Source: Nitrospirota bacterium (GTDB lineage Bacteria > Nitrospirota > Nitrospiria > Nitrospirales > UBA8639). From it: 48,172 nucleotides of DNA. Of this stretch, positions 43,213 through 48,172 are shown piece after piece (the first letter of the stretch is position 1; each line of letters starts with the position of its first letter). The stretch lies in the NCBI GenBank assembly GCA_029864405.1, contig JAOTTP010000014.1, positions 1 to 48,172 of the forward strand, written 5' to 3'. The notes below the pieces were generated by a model, which was given only the letters and a program-made list of their open reading frames with translations, searched no databases and had not been told where the DNA came from. The position numbers were made by a program, and so were the translations under genes.

Positions 43213-44721
43213 TCAGGCCAGTTTGGCACAGACCGATTTGACTTCCGTATAGAGACCCAATGCCTCGTGTCCCATTTCACGCCCCCAACCGGATTGTTTG
43301 TATCCGCCAAAAGGAAGCGAGGCATCAAAAATATTATGGCAGTTGATCCAGACCGTTCCGGCCCGTAATTGGGCTGCAATGCGATGCCCCATACTCAAAT
43401 CTTTGGTCCATACCGCTGCAGCCAATCCATAAATATTGCCATTGGCTTTGGCGATCACATCTTCCACATTTGTGAAGGGTTCAGCACAGACCACGGGACC
43501 GAAAATTTCTTCTTGTATAACCTTCATGGTTGAGTTGGTATTGACCAACACGGTCGGTTCAACAAAATACCCTTTGTCCCCTGATCGCTTTCCGCCCACT
43601 ACCGCTTCGGCTCCTTCCGCAAATCCCGATTCCAAGTATCCCAACACCCGGCGCTGTTGTTCATCAGACACCAACGGCCCCATCTGAGTGGAAGGATCCA
43701 ATCCATGTCCCATTTTAATTTGTTTCGCTTGATCGGCCACCCCGGCAACGACCTTATCGAAAATACTTTTTTCCACATACAGCCGGGAGCCTGCACAGCA
43801 ACATTGTCCATGATTAAAGAAAATGGCACTGGCCACACCGGGAATGCTTGTTTCCAGGTCGGCATCAGGTAAAACGACACTAGGGGATTTACCCCCCAGT
43901 TCCAGCGTAACTTTTTTGAGATTTCCCACAGCTGCATTCACTATGAGTTTGCCAACCTCGGTAGATCCGGTGAACGCAATTTTATCTACATCGGGATGCG
44001 CCGCTAAGGCCGCTCCTGCGGTTTCGCCATATCCGGGAACAATGTTCACGACTCCTTCAGGAAATCCCGCTTCCACAAACAACTCTCCCAACCGCAACGC
44101 CGACAAAGGGGTTTGTTCGGCCGGTTTCATCACTATAGTACATCCCACGGCCAAAGACGGGCCGAGCTTCCATGCCGCCATTAACAGAGGGAAATTCCAG
44201 GGAATGATTTGCCCGACGACTCCTACCGGCTCACGAAGGGTATATGCCAGGAATTGAGACCCAGGCATATAGGGAACTGAAATGGGAATGGAATTGCCTT
44301 CAATTTTGGTCGCCCATCCCGCCATGTATCTAAACAAATCGACAGCCAACGGTACGTCGGCTGCCCGCGCAATGGTTAACGGCTTACCGTTATCGAGAGA
44401 CTCTAACTGGGCAAATTCTTCCAGGTTCGATTCCAGAAGGTCCGCCAACCGCCATATGAGTTTGCCGCGTTCGGATGGGGTCATCTTTCGCCAAGGTCCT
44501 TCTTCAAAGGCCTTTCTGGCAGCTCGCACGGCGAGATCGATATCAGCCTTGTCGCCTTCCGCCACCTGGGCCATCACTTCACCCATCGCAGGATTGTAGG
44601 TGGGGAATGTCTTGCCTGATTGTGCGTTGACCCACTGGCCATTGATCAGCATTCTTCGTGGATGGTACACAAAGCATTGGACATCAGGATGAAGCCGTTC
44701 GGTTGAAGTCGCCATACTCAT
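43213..44721 (-). CDS. NAD(P)-dependent aldehyde dehydrogenase
   Basis: The start has AAGGAGG 7 bases upstream. The 502-residue product is a complete ALDH: IIPWNFPLLMAAWKLGP for cofactor binding, FTGSTEVGKLI, the catalytic Glu in TLELGGKSP, the catalytic Cys in FFNHGQCCCAGSRLYV, and EEIFGPVV. The text is closest to ALDH1/2 and betaine-aldehyde-dehydrogenase types. It oxidises an aldehyde to an acid in the cytoplasm; the substrate is not readable. Monocistronic. Confidence 0.92.
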   Translation of the reverse strand: MSMATSTERLHPDVQCFVYHPRRMLINGQWVNAQSGKTFPTYNPAMGEVMAQVAEGDKADIDLAVRAARKAFEEGPWRKMTPSERGKLIWRLADLLESNLEEFAQLESLDNGKPLTIARAADVPLAVDLFRYMAGWATKIEGNSIPISVPYMPGSQFLAYTLREPVGVVGQIIPWNFPLLMAAWKLGPSLAVGCTIVMKPAEQTPLSALRLGELFVEAGFPEGVVNIVPGYGETAGAALAAHPDVDKIAFTGSTEVGKLIVNAAVGNLKKVTLELGGKSPSVVLPDADLETSIPGVASAIFFNHGQCCCAGSRLYVEKSIFDKVVAGVADQAKQIKMGHGLDPSTQMGPLVSDEQQRRVLGYLESGFAEGAEAVVGGKRSGDKGYFVEPTVLVNTNSTMKVIQEEIFGPVVCAEPFTNVEDVIAKANGNIYGLAAAVWTKDLSMGHRIAAQLRAGTVWINCHNIFDASLPFGGYKQSGWGREMGHEALGLYTEVKSVCAKLA

Positions 44722-45273
44722 GGGTTGCCTCCTTATTCTTCAGAAGAAAATTACCTGGGTCGGATTTCAAGAATCAGTCCTATGAAGGGCTTCATAGAAA
44801 TAAAGGGTAGCAAATCTAATATGGATAATAGATTTTACCACTGTTTCCCCCCTTGTTTTTGATTTCGCCCATGGCGGGAAGGATTCAGGATTACCTCTTA
44901 TTATGGCGACGCCTCAATTTCTCTTGCAACTTTTGGTCTCTTTGGGTATGTCCTTCAGTGATTTAGAGCAAACCACTTTTGATCATTCTTTTGAAATTGA
45001 TCACCGTATGATGCCCCCTTCTCTCATGCGAACGCCTACACAAAAACTATGTCTTTCACTTCCGATAGATACCTCTAGTACAACCAGTGGCGGTGAAAAT
45101 TAAATACTAAATGCCCCCTGATACCGCAAGCATGACAAAAGGACAAAAGTTGGACACCCCCGCTCTGCTATCCGAGGCAAGGGCAGTAGGTAAACGGTGA
45201 GTTTAACTGAATTGGTTTGGATATTAATGAAACAAGAGCCAAACGAGATCAGGGCCTTGCAACAAGAAGAAGG
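44722..45273. other. Gap between aldehyde dehydrogenase and hemL
   Basis: A 66-codon plus-strand frame at 44903-45103 (MATPQFLLQLLVSLGM start) has no ribosome site; a 24-codon frame at 45228-45302 overlaps the hemL end. Neither is convincing. No RNA or strong hairpin seen. Confidence 0.4.
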
Positions 45274-46560
45274 TTATCGCAGTGTCGGAAAGACCTCTTG
45301 AGCGGTAGTGATCGTCTGACGAATGTGCCTGCTGGTGTGTGCCGTTGACAACAACATGGCCTCAAATTGAGAGGGAGCTAAATAGATTCCATGATTGAGC
45401 ATGCCATGGAAAAATTTAGCATATCGTGCGGTATCTGACTTTTTTGCACCGGCATAATCTGTGACAGGCCCATCGGTAAAAAATCCCCCCAACATGGAGC
45501 CAACCCGAGTTTGATAGAAGGGAATTTTTGCCTTCTTAGCCGCTTCGCCTAAGCCTTTGGCCAAATCCTTGGATCTTTTTTCTAAATCTTTATAGACTCC
45601 AGGGCTTTGAAGGAGTCGGATAGTCTCTAGTCCAGCAGCCACTGCCACTGGATTTCCGGAGAGAGTTCCGGCCTGGTACACTGGTCCAGCCGGGGCAATC
45701 ATTTGCATAATGTCCTTGGTCCCTCCATATGCTCCAATGGGTAAGCCTCCCCCGATGATTTTCCCCAAACAGGTGAGATCCGGAATGACTTTATAGAGAG
45801 CTTGCGCTCCACCCACATGAACTCTAAATCCGGTAATGACTTCATCAAAAATCAACAGAATATCGTACTTTTTTGTAATCATTCTAAGCCACGGAAGAAA
45901 TTCATCCGATGGAGGAATTACCCCCATATTCCCTGCAATAGGCTCCACAATAATGGCCCCCAAATTTTTGGCATGTCTATGAATGAGTTTTTCGGTGGCT
46001 TTAATGTCGTTATAGGGCGCGGTCAATGTATGGCGGGCAAACGATTCTGGTACGCCAGGGCTATCAGGTATCCCTAAGGTAGCCACTCCTGATCCGGCTT
46101 TAACGAGCAAATGGTCGGCATGTCCATGATAGCAGCCCTCGAACTTCAAAATGGAGTCACGTTTGGTGTAAGCCCTGGCTAAACGGATTGCGCTCATAAC
46201 GGCTTCCGTCCCTGAATTCACGAGGCGGACTTGTTCAATTGAGGGAACCGTCTTGACAATAAGCTCAGCTAATTCAACTTCACCCACGCAGGGCGCTCCA
46301 TAGCTAGTCCCACGTTTGGTCGCACCGATGACAGCCTTTAACACTTCCGAATTGGCATGACCAAGAATCATAGGCCCCCAAGATAAAACATAATCCACAA
46401 ATTTATTACCATCCACATCCTCTAACAGAACTCCCTTGGCTTGTTTTATAAAGAGCGGATCTCCCCCCACCGAGCGGAAGGCTCTGACAGGACTATTGAC
46501 CCCCCCAGGAATAACGGAAATCGCTCGTTTAAAAGACGCACGGGATCTTATTGTTTTCAC
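45274..46560 (-). CDS. hemL: Glutamate-1-semialdehyde 2,1-aminomutase
   Basis: I take GTG 46560, 8 bases from GGAGGA, over TTG 46566, which is only 2 bases from it. The 428-residue product has PGGVNSPVRAF, NSGTEAVMSAIRLAR, FEGCYHGHADHLLVKAGSG, LIFDEVITGFRV and LGKIIGGGLPIGAYGG with the PLP lysine. It makes 5-aminolevulinate in the C5 pathway, the precursor of hemes, siroheme and cobalamin. No other hem gene is adjacent. A long AT-rich gap lies upstream. Confidence 0.96.
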   Translation of the reverse strand: MKTIRSRASFKRAISVIPGGVNSPVRAFRSVGGDPLFIKQAKGVLLEDVDGNKFVDYVLSWGPMILGHANSEVLKAVIGATKRGTSYGAPCVGEVELAELIVKTVPSIEQVRLVNSGTEAVMSAIRLARAYTKRDSILKFEGCYHGHADHLLVKAGSGVATLGIPDSPGVPESFARHTLTAPYNDIKATEKLIHRHAKNLGAIIVEPIAGNMGVIPPSDEFLPWLRMITKKYDILLIFDEVITGFRVHVGGAQALYKVIPDLTCLGKIIGGGLPIGAYGGTKDIMQMIAPAGPVYQAGTLSGNPVAVAAGLETIRLLQSPGVYKDLEKRSKDLAKGLGEAAKKAKIPFYQTRVGSMLGGFFTDGPVTDYAGAKKSDTARYAKFFHGMLNHGIYLAPSQFEAMLLSTAHTSRHIRQTITTAQEVFPTLR

Positions 46561-47312
46561 AGACAAATTCCTCCACTATTACATGAGAGTTTACCGGTTC
46601 GTTTGGAGCTTCTTTAATCATAAGAGAAAATGTACTCTTAACATTCCATCAAACATTACTATTTGGAATCATTCAAGAAACGTATTGTTTCCGCCAAATG
46701 GAAAAGTCTAAATTCTCAGAAAATTTTGGGAATTGCTTAATTTTTTCCTAAGTCCAACTACCATTTTTGCATAATCGCCATGGGCCACAACTATTGTTTT
46801 ACTGCAAAAGACTTCATCAGTCCAACTACACCCCAGCATTTATAATCCTAATTTTTCCCTTAATACCCGAAGTTTCTAACAATAATTATAAAAAACCCCA
46901 CGATTCAGCTTTCAAGAAAACTATCCCTAAAATTCTTTACATTTTAGTCAGAAACAGTCTTACGGGATTTTAAAATTTTTCCGATAAATCAATTGCCTTA
47001 TTTCTTTTACCCACCGGAGAACACCCAAAAAACTCAAAAAGGTAACTGGCAAAACATTAGCCTCCTCTTTTATAAAAATCTGGGTTATTCGGCCAGAACA
47101 ATATCTTTATCGTCTCCCCAACTAACATAGAATTCATAACCCCACAACAGAAGTTAAAAATTCCCAAGAAAAACACGATTGGGAACTAATTACCTAACAG
47201 GTAAGATTTAAGGAATTTTAATGGATTAAATTTTAGCTATTTATTTTTAAAATTTTTGACCGAAAATCTTCAATATAGGTATAGCAGTTCTTGATGATAA
47301 CTGGATGTACGT
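46561..47312. other. Long AT-rich gap upstream of hemL
   Basis: About 750 bases, very AT-rich with many A/T runs. Frames at 46767-46973 and similar have no ribosome site or protein-like text. It must hold the promoters of hemL (minus) and the STAS gene (plus); I could not single out boxes with confidence. Confidence 0.45.
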
Positions 47313-47672
47313 ATGTATTGTGAACAACGAAAGAAAAATGGAACAACGATTCTTGATTGTTTTGGAAGATTTGATGAAGGTGACACAAATCAATTTATTC
47401 AGCGGCTTGAACAGTTACAAAACCAGGGCATTCAACACCTAATATTAAATTTGTCCCCTTTGTACTATTTGGATCCTAAAGTTGTGAATCTCCTTTTTTT
47501 TGGGCAGCAATTTCTTCAAGCCCATTCAGGGACATTTTCATTGGTAAGCCCACTTAGTTCTGTAAGGAATGAACTTGTTAGAGGGAAAATTCCTAATACC
47601 ATACCCACCTTTGATAACATGTATGATGCGATGCATCGCCCACACTGTGCTTATCAAGAATGTTCAATTTAA
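47313..47672 (+). CDS. STAS-domain protein (anti-sigma-factor-antagonist-like)
   Basis: The 119-residue product reads GTTILDCFGRFDEGDTNQFI, HLILNLSPLYYLDPKVVNLL, then a helix and VSPLSSVRNELVRGKIPNTI, the beta-alpha order of a single STAS domain. In SpoIIAA-like regulators the loop after the second strand is DSSG with a phosphorylated Ser; here it is DPKV, so switching by a serine kinase is unlikely at that position. A non-phosphorylated adaptor role is inferred. It ends at a shared terminator before the rRNA operon. Confidence 0.8.
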   Translation: MYCEQRKKNGTTILDCFGRFDEGDTNQFIQRLEQLQNQGIQHLILNLSPLYYLDPKVVNLLFFGQQFLQAHSGTFSLVSPLSSVRNELVRGKIPNTIPTFDNMYDAMHRPHCAYQECSI

Positions 47673-47692
47673 TATGGACTTTTTGGAAAAAG

Positions 47693-47725
47693 AAAAGCCC
47701 AGAGATGAAATATCCCTGGGCTTTT
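47693..47725. terminator. Bidirectional terminator between STAS gene and rRNA operon
   Basis: AAAAGCCCAG at 47693-47702 pairs perfectly with CTGGGCTTTT at 47716-47725, with T-rich flanks on both strands. It ends the plus-strand STAS transcript and the minus-strand 5S rRNA transcript. Confidence 0.85.
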
Positions 47726-47737
47726 CTTATTTAAATC

Positions 47738-47853
47738 TCGGCAACGACCTACTTTCCCACAGCCTCGCGGCTGCAGTATCATCGGCCCTGGAGGGCTTAA
47801 CTTCCGTGTTCGAAATGGGAACGGGTGGGACCCCTCCGGTAAGGTCACCGAGA
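47738..47853 (-). rRNA. 5S ribosomal RNA
   Basis: On the minus strand the sequence begins TTCTCGGTGACC, contains CCCATTTCGAACACGGAAGT and ends GGTCGTTGCCGA, with complementary ends as in all 5S RNAs. Length about 116. End positions are good to a few bases. Confidence 0.93.
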
Positions 47854-47962
47854 AACTGTTATTGAGTATTTATTTAATTTAAAAATAATGAATTAAATCA
47901 TTTTTTTAAACTAGTATTATCTCACATACTCGTTAAGACCATGTCTATCAAGAACAAATGTT

Positions 47963-48172
<210 letters not shown>

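Overview
The window looks like chromosomal DNA of a Nitrospira-type bacterium (phylum Nitrospirota, perhaps a marine or lower-GC lineage). I infer this from the gene mix, not from a search: universal stress proteins fused to PCP-reductase-like domains, DUF3015 and DUF4105 envelope proteins, TRL-like lipoproteins, a long-tailed TatA, and single-copy housekeeping genes of bacterial type. An rRNA operon (5S and the 3' end of 23S, minus strand) runs off the right edge.

Layout. 1-5734: the left end is mobile and scarred. A fragment of an exopolysaccharide-type operon on the minus strand (broken C-methyltransferase, intact FG-GAP/VCBS protein, truncated NAD-epimerase) lies between an intact class I glutamine amidotransferase gene (4949-5734) and a decayed second copy of that gene's 3' end (about 314-632). 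A decayed IS5-family element (3163-4427) with 4-bp target duplications sits inside the methyltransferase. 5762-17560: envelope and hypothetical genes, including tatA with a HEAT-repeat lipoprotein, a lone receiver domain, an HEXXH protein, a methyltransferase, DUF3015, DUF4105, an outer-membrane barrel and a TRL lipoprotein, with remnants of a DUF4105 paralogue and an IS200-like transposase. 17814-19570: a second scar. The start of a metallo-hydrolase gene and the end of the gene before it occur twice as diverged direct repeats, and between the copies lie a MazF/ribbon-helix-helix toxin-antitoxin pair and an inverted-repeat element.

19442-29341: metallo-hydrolase, site-2 protease, M20 peptidase, cytochrome c and der, followed by a tightly overlapping minus-strand operon of universal stress/PCP-reductase fusion protein, radical SAM/SPASM/PCP-reductase protein and CopD-like membrane protein. 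This operon is the most interesting functional unit here. 29961-33885: metK and ahcY (S-adenosylmethionine cycle) and a fatty-acid desaturase. 34054-41492: a biosynthetic cluster argD-argF-argH, an LptM-like lipoprotein, a small unknown gene, lysA-dapA-dapB. It makes arginine from ornithine precursors (without argG) and lysine through diaminopimelate (without the later dap steps). 41838-47672: a small acidic protein, a DUF5677 protein, aldehyde dehydrogenase, hemL (tetrapyrrole precursor) and a STAS-domain protein, before the rRNA operon.

The evidence is reading of translations, motifs and spacing only; no database search was possible.
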